From: Pseudozyma flocculosa PF-1
Lineage: Eukaryota; Basidiomycota; Ustilaginomycetes; Ustilaginales; Ustilaginaceae
Assembly (NCBI RefSeq): GCF_000417875.1
Contig: NW_006920875.1
Location: 226,538-290,537, forward strand
Direction: 5' to 3'
Length of the DNA stretch: 64,000 nt
In this document: positions 21,601 to 31,053 of the stretch, piece by piece
Layout of the letters: each line of letters begins with the position of its first letter
Position numbering within the stretch: the stretch's first letter is position 1
Program-made: the position numbers and the translations under genes
Notes under the pieces: generated by a model
Databases searched by the model: none
What the model saw: only the letters and a program-made list of their open reading frames with translations
Told to the model about the DNA's origin: nothing

Positions 21601-22764
21601 CTCTCGCTCGATGCCGACACGCTCTGGAACGAAGGCGCGCACGGCATCCTCGCCACTCTGCGGCCAGAGCTGCTCCCGGCCGCATCGGGCCGACAGGACC
21701 TCGAGACGGGCCTTGAGCACCTGGTGGAGCGGCTTACGCTCGACGTCCGTCTGCTGACGGTGCTCTACCGCTACCCGCTTCCACCCTCAGTGGGACCCGG
21801 GGAAGGCAGCGACAGCCAGTATTCTGCGGCGGGCGACTCGGATCCGGACGCCTTTGACGGCGCCTCGACGCGGTGGGGGCTCATCAGCCTCGCGCAGAAG
21901 CTCGAGGATCAGGAGACGTACAACATGCTCAACGGCATCCGACAGACATTCACCGTCGCCCTCAACCGGATCGCATTTGCGCCCGAGCCTGACTGGATCG
22001 ACGAGGAAAAGGAAATGTCCCTGACCCGGCTGAAGCTCCTCGACCTCGACCTCGACCTCGACGCCGACGCCGATGCCGACGCCTCAGCGGCCGCAAGGGA
22101 CGATGAGGATCCGGAACGGAAAAGGAGAAGAGCAGCGGTGGAGAAGAGGGTGAGGAGACTCGCAACGGCCTCTGCCCGCCTGGAATCCGTGGCGGATCTG
22201 GCGGGTGACCTTGTGGACTTGGTGCTCTCGCCCGACGAGGTCGATGAGATCTACGAGCTGCTGGCCGACGAAGAGGACGAGGGCGAGGATGACGAGGAAC
22301 AACGCGCACGGGCACACGCGGAGCAACAGCGTCGTCTGCACCCCGGCGTGGGTCGATCGGAGCAAGCGGCAAGCGAAAACGATATGGACGAGGACGAGGA
22401 AGCCATCGCGGCCGCTGCCCATCCGATACAGGATGACGCACCGATCCAGCATCACCAGCACCAGCACCAGCACCAGCATCAGCACCAGCACCCCGCACCG
22501 CAAGACGGCCGTCGATCCATACCGCCACCGCCGCCACCCGACGATCTCGGCAGCGAGACCGAGACCGAACCCGAAGACGCTATCGACCACAATGGTCGAA
22601 CCATCGCTACGCCACCACCACCGCAGCCGCAGCCGCCGCCGCAACCGCTCACGACACGGGCGTCGCGACCCAGAGCGGCGGCGACGGCTGCCAAGTCGGC
22701 CCTCAAGCAGCAGCAGCGAGAGGTCGTCGAGATCCTCGATTCCGACTCGGACTCCAATCCGTAG
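18664..22764 (+). CDS. ATRIP: ATRIP / Rad26 / Lcd1-type ATR-kinase partner
   Basis: Checkpoint protein that recruits ATR/Mec1 kinase to RPA-coated single-stranded DNA. One exon, 1366 residues. The acidic N-terminus (TVDDDDEFDAFFDDAPLDPE) resembles the RPA-binding start of the family. A coiled coil at about residues 230-328 contains the family signature KEGEVAVVRQNL. A long helical C-terminal half follows (for example EVLCWAFQGQPLESALRFIG and LTQAAIKARDTHIILADSAP). The tail is low-complexity, with an alternating His-Gln run and poly-Pro. It ends with REVVEILDSDSDS, a textbook-like SUMO-interacting motif. The start was chosen at the ATG at 18664, just before the acidic block; the frame is open further upstream. 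Animal ATRIP is about 790 residues, so this one is large. Confidence 0.82.
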   Translation: MTVDDDDEFDAFFDDAPLDPELEESLAQVEASYTASQSLQNRQQPSATANLTAAAHASAVRTAQPPSFVTPNLGSGVRKGTFINPQKRQKLSNGLARVTSGGRTGLRHEAVILEDDEDQGASPSRQAPTTTSIAPQPHAAVSTRQQPPGRLQRRSPGADEVIVHNLRDDEFGDGDDDWWTGNNGLDQAEEEAIRMSQQPVSQQPVPARREPPTVAATAAALEAGPPPSAHDVDLRQLKQQLQELQRAAKQQEEAIRKLTLDKRAKEGEVAVVRQNLNKLNLENAKLREKEVRMEQEHKATLEKLHADNQRQMERLETATAFRRVEQDTSRRAWPSSVRRVPPSTLRDRDRRQESQVAAGLTTPTKRNRNGGRPITPSSSTSRTPRTLGRSAALDRAEPVSPSRRAGAVEASHGVHAHGRPSSTKGKGKAFSKFKNSFDDPGLLPAKFQPTAAVQVHRPASALGLSQDAVDISMDDAPLLDPPSPRGLPHTPSKRGRDELHPAEAGFDSAAYRRKQRYYWAVGELVRRRAELVGQVLSHTCAIPSTPLSHPRTRYNPKGSPPGSQPSGSRPYDSTIHRLINAEIPAGAPSILLQRYALATQYLNAVLTQGSVSDGEDRFRFLLEHDDGWEEGLEDGMQDLLEGLAAALQTLMGLFLRLCMTDCLRDTLKLARSLCVAHPPLAEKILTPQDGVWDYRAEERRTQGSASDAISTEEIDTPRSLTIILVESIKKCNVVPISVSSPASTLTSGAPAPEAVDRGRPIATQAQSQARRLVDRERARAAANAEAASNLAEDEDKEQPWDMGEDAREELVEAVVDVLEVLCWAFQGQPLESALRFIGDTDGFLFTLLDRRRRCSSIERTVRLVASMSSNSSLVHACLAARPDPQLGHSLNTPSSTSTGGGATSMAATTAGRSSRSGRFSVLEVMAKHLVDRRYDLPEREWHSLHRTILILLTQAAIKARDTHIILADSAPLLAALVKCLSLDADTLWNEGAHGILATLRPELLPAASGRQDLETGLEHLVERLTLDVRLLTVLYRYPLPPSVGPGEGSDSQYSAAGDSDPDAFDGASTRWGLISLAQKLEDQETYNMLNGIRQTFTVALNRIAFAPEPDWIDEEKEMSLTRLKLLDLDLDLDADADADASAAARDDEDPERKRRRAAVEKRVRRLATASARLESVADLAGDLVDLVLSPDEVDEIYELLADEEDEGEDDEEQRARAHAEQQRRLHPGVGRSEQAASENDMDEDEEAIAAAAHPIQDDAPIQHHQHQHQHQHQHQHPAPQDGRRSIPPPPPPDDLGSETETEPEDAIDHNGRTIATPPPPQPQPPPQPLTTRASRPRAAATAAKSALKQQQREVVEILDSDSDSNP

Positions 22765-23219
22765 GCCGCCTTCCCTTCCTCGTCTCTTCTCGCACTCTTC
22801 TTGCTCATGCCGCGACTTCTTGTGCCGGGGGAAATGGGGATGATGATGGATGCGGAATCGAGCGCGTGCCGGCCGCCGGCCGTGGGTTATATACAGGGTC
22901 GGGGAGCGGGCGGATGGATGTGCATGCGTGGGATGGGAGCGGGTGGGTGGAGGGGTTGAGAAGCCATCGAACGACGCCGCAGAGACGCGAGAAGGCCTGG
23001 GTGGCCGTGTGAAGGCCTGGCCAGAGAGCAAGAGGTCGCTGCGGAGGGGAGCGCAGCTGCGTGACTGAGCCTCGAGCACGGACAGGGACGAGGACGGGGA
23101 AGAGGGGAAGATGCTGTGGGGTCCTGAGCCTGGGGGCCGAGTGGAGCGGGAACCGAGTCGATAGGAGCCGGGTCGATGGAACGCCTTCGCCGCCGCCGCC
23201 GCCGCCGACGGGCGGGCGC
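22765..23219. other. convergent 3' region ATRIP / SNX3
   Basis: 455 bp between two stop codons. Contains GTTATATACAGG near 22884 and a GCC-rich run near 23190. No gene is seen. Confidence 0.5.
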
Positions 23220-24431
23220 CTACATCCACTGGTCCTTGCTCCATCCGCTGTCCTGCAAAAAGGCGGCCATGACCTTGCTCCCGGTCTGGAGGAGCGGGTG
23301 GCCCGCGACGACCTGGAGGAAGCGCTCGAGGCCCTCGCGCCGCGACTCGATGACCTCGTCGGTGAAGCGGTTGGTAAACACCTTGCCGGGCAGCGGCGGG
23401 ATGTTGACGCGCGTCGACTCGCGCTCGAGGATGTCGCGGAAGTGCTCAAAGTCCGAGTAGCGCCGGCGCACCGACGAGTAGCGGATCTTGAACGCAGGGA
23501 TGTTTGTGCGCGTCACAATCTCGTAGTCGGTGTACATCTTGCGGCCGTAGCCGTGCGTCATGGGGTTGCGCACCTCGACCTCGAGAAAGTTCTCGGGCAC
23601 GCCGTACATGTCCTCGGGCGCCTCGCGGCGCTGGTTGAGGCTATCCACGCGCGCAAACGGCGAGTAGGCCGGTACGGCGTAGTTGGATGCCGGCAGCGGG
23701 TAGCCAGGCGCGAGCTGTCGCGGCGCCGCACCGTAGCCGTTGCCCTGGTCTCCGTGAAGACCCGCGGGCTCCGAGGGCAGCAGCGTCGAGGGGGTATGAG
23801 ACTGGAAGCGGGACGCTGCGGGCTGGGCCTGGGCGGTCTGGGCATACTGCTGGTACTGGGCCTGGGACGGGAACGACGACTGCTGCTGCTGTTGCTGCGG
23901 GGGCGGCTGGACCTGTGGCGCTGGTGGCTGCTGCTGTCCTGGTGCCTGCTGCTGCTGCTGCTGCTGAAGGTGTTGGTGCGATGGCTGTGGAGGTGCGACA
24001 GATGTCGAGGAACCCGAGGAACCCGAAGCTTGGTGGAAAGACTGGCCAGCTGGAGCACCGTAGGCAGGCTGAGGTTCCGCCTGTCCATATCCACCGGCCG
24101 GCTGTTGGGCCGCAGATGCAGCAGCGGTAGCATCTCTTCCGTTCTGGCGGCTGTCCGCTGCGCCGTTGGAAGTCGGCGGCGAGCCACTGCCAAAGTAGGA
24201 GCTCTGATAAGCCTGCGGATTGTGGTGCTGCGGCGAGAGGCCGCCGGGCGGCGACTGCGCAGCGTACGGGTTGGCGGGTGCTCCGACGCTAGGACCTGCA
24301 GCAGCGGTGTTCGAGGTCGAGGTCGACGGCTGTGCCCAAGGGTCCTCTTCAGCGTTATCGTTGCCTCCCCAGGCCGAGGTGGCGTTGTAGCCCGGCGAAA
24401 GCGGCCCGCCGGCCGAGGCGTAGAAGGCCAT
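23220..24431 (-). CDS. SNX3: sorting nexin Snx3/Grd19-like PX protein with long Gln-rich N-terminus
   Basis: Endosomal PX-domain adaptor that works with retromer in recycling membrane cargo. The single exon encodes 403 residues. The PX domain occupies about the last 125 residues: [51 protein letters not shown] (PI3P-binding RRYSDF motif), IPPLPGKVF and [20 protein letters not shown]. Ordinary Snx3 is about 160 residues. Here about 275 extra N-terminal residues are rich in Gln, Pro, Ala and Ser, with several poly-Q runs. ATG 24431 has an ideal context (GCCAGCATGG), and no in-frame ATG lies upstream before the frame closes. Confidence 0.9.
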   Translation of the reverse strand: MAFYASAGGPLSPGYNATSAWGGNDNAEEDPWAQPSTSTSNTAAAGPSVGAPANPYAAQSPPGGLSPQHHNPQAYQSSYFGSGSPPTSNGAADSRQNGRDATAAASAAQQPAGGYGQAEPQPAYGAPAGQSFHQASGSSGSSTSVAPPQPSHQHLQQQQQQQAPGQQQPPAPQVQPPPQQQQQQSSFPSQAQYQQYAQTAQAQPAASRFQSHTPSTLLPSEPAGLHGDQGNGYGAAPRQLAPGYPLPASNYAVPAYSPFARVDSLNQRREAPEDMYGVPENFLEVEVRNPMTHGYGRKMYTDYEIVTRTNIPAFKIRYSSVRRRYSDFEHFRDILERESTRVNIPPLPGKVFTNRFTDEVIESRREGLERFLQVVAGHPLLQTGSKVMAAFLQDSGWSKDQWM

Positions 24432-25046
24432 GCTGGCAGTCGACCAGGCTGGGCTGAGCTGGGCTGAGATGGGTTGGACTGAGCTGGAAGGTAGAGTCGC
24501 TCCGGGTGAGTGCGTGCTAGGTGGAATCAAAGAGGGAAAAGGGGGCTGAGCTGATGCGAACGAGATGGTCGAAGTAGCGACGAAGGCTTCCAGGGAGAAG
24601 GGTGCAGCCCGAGAGGCTCGAGAGCTTGGCCCCCTCGCCCCGCGTCTGTGCGTCTGGGCTGGCCGCCCTCGGTCTGCCGGCGCATTCGGCCAAGCCAGCT
24701 GCCAGCTGCCAGCTGCCAGGCCAGCCGTGCCTCAGCGAGCGCTGCTTGAGAGCTGGCCGGCTGGCTGATGCCCCCCCGCCGCGCCCACGCAGTCAAGTCA
24801 CGCCAGCAGGCCAGCAGGTGTGGAGTTTCGACAGCCCCGGCCCAGAAAATCAGGGCCGGGCGAGCGGGCGTGTGATCGGGCCCTGCTTGGGCCTTCCTGC
24901 CCTGCCGGCTGGCCAGCTGCACCTCTCGCTCTTGGACCATCCCATCCTCCCCGTAGCCTCCGTCGCCCGCCTCTTCTCGGACATCCCTACATCGGCTCAT
25001 CCGCCAAGATTCAGGCAGCGCCTCGCACACAGCAGAAGAGCACAAC
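24432..25046. promoter_or_regulatory. divergent promoter region SNX3 / SMD3
   Basis: 615 bp containing a cluster of GGCTGGCC, CAGCTGCCAG and GGCCAGCC units at about 24655-24770 and 24894-24918, like other promoters in this window. Three near-perfect GCCAGCT repeats lie at about 24693-24719. Confidence 0.5.
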
Positions 25047-25651
25047 ATGGGCACCATCGGCATTCCCGTCAAGCTCATCCACGAGGCGGTCGGCCACATC
25101 ATCACCGTCGAGCTCAAGGGCGGAGCGTCGTATCGCGGAACCCTCTACGATGGTGAGCGCCAGCCGCCCGCGGCAGCCTCCAGCTGACTCCTCGGGCTTT
25201 TGGAAGGGATGCTGAAGACTTCTTCTCCCCTCACGCTGCGTCGCCCCGATTCTCGCCCCACCAGCCGAGGACAACTTCAACGTCTCGATGAAGGACATTA
25301 CCGTCACCGCCAAGGACGGCAAGCAGTCGCACCTCGAGAACGTCTACATCCGCGGCAACATGATCCGGTTCGTCATCGTGCCCGACATGCTGCAGCAGGC
25401 GCCCATGTTCAAGCGCGTCGGTCCCAACGCCATGAAGGGCAGGGGTATCGGTAGCGCAAGAGGACGCGCGACCATCATGAGGGGTGAGTGGCGAGCGCGG
25501 CCAGCGGTTCTGCCTCGCCGAGGAAGTTCCTCGTGCAGCACAAACTGATTCCAAGCGCTTTCTTTTCGCCTGCGCCTCGCTGTGCTCACTCATTGCAGCC
25601 CAAGCAAGAAGGGGACGCGGAGGCCAGCGACCACAAGGCATCCGGCGATGA
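25047..25651 (+). CDS. SMD3: small nuclear ribonucleoprotein Sm-D3
   Basis: Core Sm-ring protein of the spliceosomal U1, U2, U4 and U5 snRNPs. Three exons: 25047-25152, 25265-25483 and 25599-25651, giving 125 residues. Sm1 motif: [28 protein letters not shown] and [11 protein letters not shown]. Sm2 motif: [20 protein letters not shown]. The tail is RG-rich ([15 protein letters not shown], then [17 protein letters not shown]), as in other Sm-D3 proteins, where the arginines are methylated. Both introns are phase 1, and the joins (YD/AEDNF and IMR/AQARR) match the family. Confidence 0.96.
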
Positions 25652-27407
25652 TCCGGGTCTCGTCCTGCGGCTACCGCACATTCGTCCTACTTCCTCTTTG
25701 CAAGTCTATCCTTGCCATCGACAACAGCTCCTAACGTGAACTTTCGGACGTTCCGACACTCTACCTGCCGCCTAGGCTGGCATCCCTTAGGCGGCAACCC
25801 CCCGACCTGCTGTCGCAAGCGTCACTGAATGGGGTCGAGGACCTCCTGCTGTCCCATGGCACGCCTCACAAAACCTTGCCTGTACTATACGACATCTGCC
25901 CTGGCTTCTTTCATCGACTCCAACACCAACCTTTGGCTGCTGATCTCCGGAAGGCGCTTCCATTCGAGCGATGTGCCCAGGCTCTCGAAGGTCTAGTCGC
26001 CCTCGCCTCACGGCATCGTGCGCTCCCCAGCGCCCCGCGCGTCCTAGCGCCCGCATTTAGGGCTGCTCGCCCGTCATTGTGATCTCGTCGTCACTGCTCC
26101 GCCTGGGCAACAACTTTGACCTTGGTTAAAGCTCTTGTCGCCGCATCCTGCTCTTCAGCTCATCCGCACCGTCTTCGACACCGACACGACCTGACTGCGT
26201 ATCTCTGCCCTCGTAACCGTTCCGTTCTGCACGCGGCGGTGGCCGAGCTGTGGGCCCCCAAATGCGCAAGGGCGGACGAGCCGATGTCGACCAGCCCCCA
26301 AGCTCGCTCTCTTTGCTGCTGAAAGCTAGATCTTCGGCCGCTCCGCTCAACTGTGGCTTTCACCGCTCCTAGTCGCTGGTCAGTGCGGCATGCTCCGTCT
26401 CTAAGATGAGGAAGTCCCGTTGGCTCTGTTTCGCTCTGCATCGAGTGCTTCGCCTCCATCGTGTTGCGCAGGGTGCTGCCACACCATACATCTCTGAGGC
26501 TCCGTTTGCGTCTGAGACGACACGGTGCGGTGCGATTGGCCGGCGCAGGCGCGGACGTAGTCGTCCGGACGTGATGTCTGAGGTCGGCAAGGTGGCGCGG
26601 GAGCAAAGGCCCATGTGGACAAGCATAGCCTTGCCCACGGCCCCAACAGAACGGACCGACCCGATGCCGAAGCTGGGTTGCAACAGCGGCGCCCTGCTGC
26701 AGTAGTAGTGTAAGAGGGCATGGCGGAAGTGGCAGCCGCAAGGTGGTCGGATCGGCTTGTCCGCGACCAAGAGGTGGGTCACCCCAGCACCGCGAGCCCG
26801 ATCACCGCCCGCGCGCTCTGCGAGCCGTTCCAATTTTTCTCGGGTCGAGCGCCGCTTGCCCTCCGCCGTTGGCGAGCCAAGGGCAAAAAGCTGTGCGCGA
26901 GAAGAGCGGGCAGGGCAGCCTTGAGGGCCGGGGGGCCCTGTCAGGCTGGGCTGGCACCGGCTGCCCGTCCGTCTTGGCTGGCCTGGCCTGGGCTAGCTGG
27001 CAGACAGGCCTGGCCAGACCTGCGCTTGCTGGGCGGGGCCGCCGCTTGGGCTTTGGGCTTGGGCCTGGGCCTGTCAGGGCTGCCTCCCTGAACCGTGCCT
27101 GCTTCTCTCCACCGCCCCATCCCCACCACCGCCCGCCGACCTTCCTTCTCACCGACTACGCCTCGAAACACCTGGCCTCCCTGTCTCGACGACCGCCACC
27201 TTATCGTTCCGCACCCGCACTCGCACCCACACCTCGCGCCCAAGACCGGTTGCTTCCGATACCTTCGGCTCGCATCCGCGCCCCTACCGCCGCATCACTG
27301 ATAGCTGCCCTCTGGCTGCTTCCGCCAAGCGACGACCCTCCCCCGACCCGGGCACGCACGTCGTTGCCTCGCCTCATTGAGCCTGCACCGACCTCTGGAA
27401 GCTCAGC
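25652..27407. other. long intergenic region SMD3 - KH gene
   Basis: No protein gene is seen on either strand; the ORFs present have no recognisable content. It holds a small hairpin near 25766-25796 and, at about 26938-27085, a dense TGGC/GCCA cluster like those in other promoters. The distal part is probably the 5' region of the KH-protein gene. Confidence 0.45.
25766..25796 (+). other. hairpin-forming inverted repeat downstream of SMD3
   Basis: GCCGCCTA (25767-25774) pairs with TAGGCGGC (25788-25795), extended by one A-T pair outside and a G-U and a G-C pair inside. It lies 116 nt after the SMD3 stop, so it could be in the 3' UTR. Function unknown. Confidence 0.35.
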
Positions 27408-27413
27408 TATAAG
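27408..27413 (+). promoter_or_regulatory. possible TATA box of the KH-protein gene
   Basis: TATAAG in CTATAAGAG, about 72 bp upstream of a likely 5'-UTR intron donor. Placement fits a transcription start near 27440. Confidence 0.4.
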
Positions 27414-27484
27414 AGCCGGGCCCGCCCATCCCCTTCTTTTCCGGAACCACCACGTCGCCAGCTCCCCTCTGAGCACACACACAG

Positions 27485-27801
27485 GTGAGTCGAGACCTTG
27501 CGTCAGTCACGTGTGGATGCTAGCTACCAACCAACCCCGCCCTCGCGGGGCATCACGCTGCACTTGTGGCCTCTCTTCGAGCTGGCCGGCATCGAACGTA
27601 ACTGAGGCCCCCAATGCGGGACGCGCTGCGTCCACTGCGGAGATGAGATCGACTTCTCCGGCCTTGTTACTTTTCTCCTTCTACATCATCGATGGTCCTT
27701 CGTCGTTGGATCGGATGCCGTGCCATGCTCCAGGAAGACACTGACACGCCTCGCTGGCACTCCACTGCGCTCTCCTAACCTCTGCACACTGCCAATCGCA
27801 G
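27485..27801 (+). other. likely 5'-UTR intron of the KH-protein gene
   Basis: A consensus donor (CAG/GTGAGT at 27485) and an acceptor (AATCGCAG at 27794-27801) bound 317 nt with no coding role. The real ATG is at 28067. Inferred from splice consensus only. Confidence 0.45.
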
Positions 27802-28066
27802 CTCACACCTGCATCGCGTGTGTATCAGCCCGTCACCTTCCCTCTCCTTTCCACACCTCCCACCTATTCCTGACGCCCCGACTTCCTCTCGATCACCTCA
27901 CCCACGCCGCCTCCTCGCCGACTTGCCTCGCTCGCTCGGACACCCTCAGGGGAAGTGCTGAATACTGATCGAGCACACAAACCCACGCTTTCCTGGCATC
28001 CCCCGCTCCGCTTCCGTCGACGCGGCCCTGCCTCACCTCTTCTCGCGCACCTTGGACCATCACGAC

Positions 28067-29584
28067 ATGGCAGAGACCACCAAGCGCCCTCGCTCCAGCT
28101 CCAACTCCCCCGAACCCGAAGCCAAGCGACTCGACAAGAAGGACGAGACCGCTCCTTCCAACGCTAACGTCAAGACCGAGGACCCTGAATCCAAGAAGCC
28201 GAAGATTGAGCAGCAGGGCGACGCTGACAACACCTCCGAGACCGCAGCCAAGCCCAAGATGTCTTCGCCCGAAGTAGAGATGAACCCTCGCACCGAGGAG
28301 AAGGATGCCGTCGACCTCGGCCCCTCGGACGCTCCCGCCGACGTCGCTGGCTCCTCCGGCGATAACAAGATGGACGAGTCCGGTGCCGGCACCAACGGCA
28401 ACGGCGCCGACAACGGCGCCGAGGGCTCGGGCTCCGTCGACGGCCAGGACGCCCAGGCCAGCCAGATCTCGATGAGGGCGCTCATCATCACCGCCGACGC
28501 CAGCATCATCATTGGCAAGCAGGGCAAGCACATCAACGAGATCCGCGACAAGAGCGGTGCTCGTCTCAACATTGTGAGTCTGCCGCGTTGATGGGTCAAC
28601 GTCCAATGACATCGTAGGGTGGGCCAACAGCTGCTGACTGCATTGCTCCGCACCCGTCCTCGTCTTTACAGAGCGAGAGCATCCCGGGCAACCCCGAGCG
28701 CATCCTCACTGTTTCCGGTCCCCTCGATGCCGTCAGCAAGGTGAGTCTCGGGCCAGCTTGCTGTTGGACCAAGCGCGCGAGACCGGTGAGAGTCTCTCTG
28801 CTGACCCGCAGCTGTCACCTTGCCCTGTGACCCTGCCTCCCTTCAGTCGTTTGGTCTCATCGTCCGCCGCATCAACGACGAGCCCTTTGACGCGCCGTCG
28901 GTGCCCGGCTCGCGCGCCGTCACGATCCGCTTCATCGTCCCCAACTCGAGAATGGGATCCGTGATCGGCAAGCAGGGCAGCAAGATCAAGGAGATCCAGG
29001 AGGCTTCCGGCGCCCGGCTGACGGCCGGCGAGGCCATGCTGCCCGGCAGCACCGAGCGCGTCCTCAGCATCTCTGGTGTCGCCGACGCCGTCCACATCGC
29101 CGTCTACTACGTCGGCACCATCTTGCTCGAGCACCAGGACCGAAACGCCAACAACCTCGCCTACAGGCCATCAGCGGGGCCCGCACGTGGCGGCATGTCG
29201 CCCCAGCAGGGCTACGCCGCCGGCGGTGCGCCTGCAGGCCAGTTTGGCGGTTACACCGCTGGCGCCGTTGGAGGCGCTGCGCCGTACGCGGCCGCGTCGC
29301 CTCAGCTCCCGCCCGGCTCGCAGACGCAGCAGATTTTCATCCCCAATGACCTGGTCGGCTGCATCATTGGCAAGGGCGGCTCGAAGATCAACGAGATCCG
29401 CAGCATGAGCGCCAGTCATATCAAGATCATGGAGCCCGGCGCCGGTATTGCCGCCGGCGGCAGCGGCTCGGAGCGCCTCGTCACCATCACCGGCCCTCCT
29501 CCGAACATCCAGATGGCCGTGGGCCTCCTCTACCAGCGGCTCGAGCAGGAGAAGATGCGACTGGCCCAGGGCGGTGCGCCTTGA
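28067..29584 (+). CDS. three-KH-domain RNA-binding protein, Rnc1/Pbp2/PCBP-like
   Basis: Poly(rC)-binding-type RNA-binding protein that likely controls mRNA stability or translation, as S. pombe Rnc1 does. Exons: 28067-28573, 28672-28740 and 28847-29584; all joins are phase 0 (437 residues). The N-terminal 130 residues are charged and disordered, with a KRPRSSSNSPEPEAKR nuclear-localisation-like stretch. KH1 at about 134-192 has the IIGKQGKHINEIR loop, KH2 at about 214-285 has VIGKQGSKIKEIQ, and KH3 at about 353-425 has IIGKGGSKINEIR. All three GXXG loops are intact. KH2 and KH3 are joined by a Gly/Ala/Gln-rich linker. ATG 28067 has a good context (CGACATGG). Confidence 0.92.
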
Positions 29585-30067
29585 GGGCGTCGATCGGTCC
29601 AGAAGCGCAGCCAGCCTTTCCTCTAGGCCCTTGGCGTTCTGCATGCGCGACGTCCGACGCTGCGCCTCGACGCGGTGCCGCGCAGCGGTGCGGCTACAGT
29701 CCGACGTTGACGTCTCCACTACCATCCTCCCCCGGTACCCCTCAGACCCCCCAAGTTACGGATGCCTGGCACCCCTGCTCGCTCGCTCGCTCGTCGGCTC
29801 GCTCGTCTTGTATTAAAGCACCGTCCACCCACCCCTCCTCTTCTTCTTCTTCGCCGCCTCCTCCTCCTCCTCCTTCCTCCTCCTCCTCTCTTGTCCCGTC
29901 GTCCCCTCGTCTCGTTCTCGCATGACGTGTGCTGACCTCTTTTGGGCCTCTCCATGCCGTCGCCCGACGGACGTCGAGCAGGCCAGAGGTGCAGACACAG
30001 CGCCACTGTGTTTTGTCCGTTGCGTGCAAACCAAAAGCCGAAAGCCAATTTCTCCGAGCGAGCCTCG

Positions 30068-30107
<40 letters not shown>

Positions 30108-30216
30108 TCAGGCCTGGTCTCGGCGACCCACCTTCCGACGGCCTGGCGGGCGGGTACCTTCCGTCTGCGTCACAAGGCAGTCTATTGCATTCCGAGTGGG
30201 AGGCTGGAAGGTCTAT
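29585..30216. other. convergent 3' region KH gene / HAD phosphatase
   Basis: No gene. Pyrimidine-rich (CTC/TTC)n DNA at about 29832-29892 and a (GTC)n run at 30069-30107 generate spurious long ORFs on both strands. Confidence 0.6.
30069..30107 (+). repeat. (GTC)13 trinucleotide repeat
   Basis: Uninterrupted GTC/TCG repeat between two convergent genes; non-coding. Confidence 0.9.
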
Positions 30217-31053
30217 CTAGTTGGCGGCGGCGGTGGGGTCGTTTTCTTTTCGGATGTGGTTGGCGAGGGCCGAGATGCCCTTTGCCTCTCCCTTTTCGGG
30301 CTCCTCTGCCTGGATGGTGAGGATGATGCGCTGTCCGTCGTCGGACCAGCGGGCCGCAACGCTGCGGAGGTCCTCGACGATGAGGTCTGCGCCTTCGGCC
30401 TGCATCTTTTCGCCGTCGTGGGTGGTGCGGAGCGCGAGGGTCTTGGCGCCGGCGGCCTTGCCGGATCGGATGCCGGGCGGGGCGTCTTCGACGACGAGGC
30501 AGCGGCTGATGTCCTTGCCGGCGTGCTGGGCGCCGAGGAGGTAAGGTTGCGGGTCGGGCTTTCCCTTTGTGCAGAGGTCCGAGGTGATAAAGACGCGCGG
30601 GGGTTGCGAGACGTTGGCAGAGGCGAAGCCTTGCTGGGCGTAGGCCTTGGTGGCCGAAGTGACGATGGCCCAGCCGTGGTTACCGGCGGCGGCGGCGGTG
30701 GCGGTGGTGGGGCGGGTCGAGTTGATCTGGTGCAGCAAGTCCTTGGCACCAGGCATGGCGATGATGGAACCGGCGATGCCTTTAGCCTGGTTCTGCTGCG
30801 CCACGACGAGGATGTTGGACTCGAACCGCTCCACCTCGCGCGGCAGCTCGTCGTCCGAGAGGCTCGGGATGAAGCGCCGCAGGTTCTCGACGGTGCGGTA
30901 GCCGTGGCACGTCTGCATCACGAAGTCCAGATCGAGCTGGTACTGCTCTGCGAACGCCGCCCACGTCGCATTGACGGCGGGCGTGGAGTCGATCAGGGTG
31001 CCGTCCATGTCAAAGAGGATCGTATCCACCTCGAGCGTCACTTGCTTGACCAT
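30217..31053 (-). CDS. HAD-family sugar/polyol phosphatase (Gpp/Dog-like)
   Basis: Haloacid-dehalogenase-superfamily phosphatase related to yeast glycerol-3-phosphatase (Gpp1/Rhr2) and 2-deoxyglucose-6-phosphatase (Dog1). Single exon, 278 residues. Motif I is ILFDMDGTLIDS (nucleophile first Asp of DMD). Motif II lies in WAIVTSATK, motif III is the Lys in KGKPDPQPYLLGA, and motif IV is VVEDAPPGIRSGKAAGAKTL. The cap-region sequence FVMQTCHGYRTVENLRRFIP parallels the HGWRT segment of Gpp1. Probably cytosolic, in glycerol or osmolyte metabolism or sugar-phosphate detoxification. The exact substrate cannot be read from the sequence. ATG 31053 was chosen; the upstream extension of the frame is low-complexity. 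Confidence 0.85.
   Translation of the reverse strand: MVKQVTLEVDTILFDMDGTLIDSTPAVNATWAAFAEQYQLDLDFVMQTCHGYRTVENLRRFIPSLSDDELPREVERFESNILVVAQQNQAKGIAGSIIAMPGAKDLLHQINSTRPTTATAAAAGNHGWAIVTSATKAYAQQGFASANVSQPPRVFITSDLCTKGKPDPQPYLLGAQHAGKDISRCLVVEDAPPGIRSGKAAGAKTLALRTTHDGEKMQAEGADLIVEDLRSVAARWSDDGQRIILTIQAEEPEKGEAKGISALANHIRKENDPTAAAN

Noticed and set aside
23061..24467. 468-codon plus-strand ORF across the SNX3 gene
   Set aside because: Mirror of the Gln-rich SNX3 coding strand (CAG runs read as Leu on the other strand).
26813..26845. Sm-site-like AATTTTTC as part of an snRNA gene
   Set aside because: One mismatch to the Sm consensus and no flanking stem or snRNA sequence could be seen.
25652..27407. 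Hidden tRNA genes in the long intergenic regions
   Set aside because: I looked for B-box (GGTTCGAATCC-like) and A-box patterns there and in 47982-51902 and found no convincing pair. A covariance-model search would be decisive.
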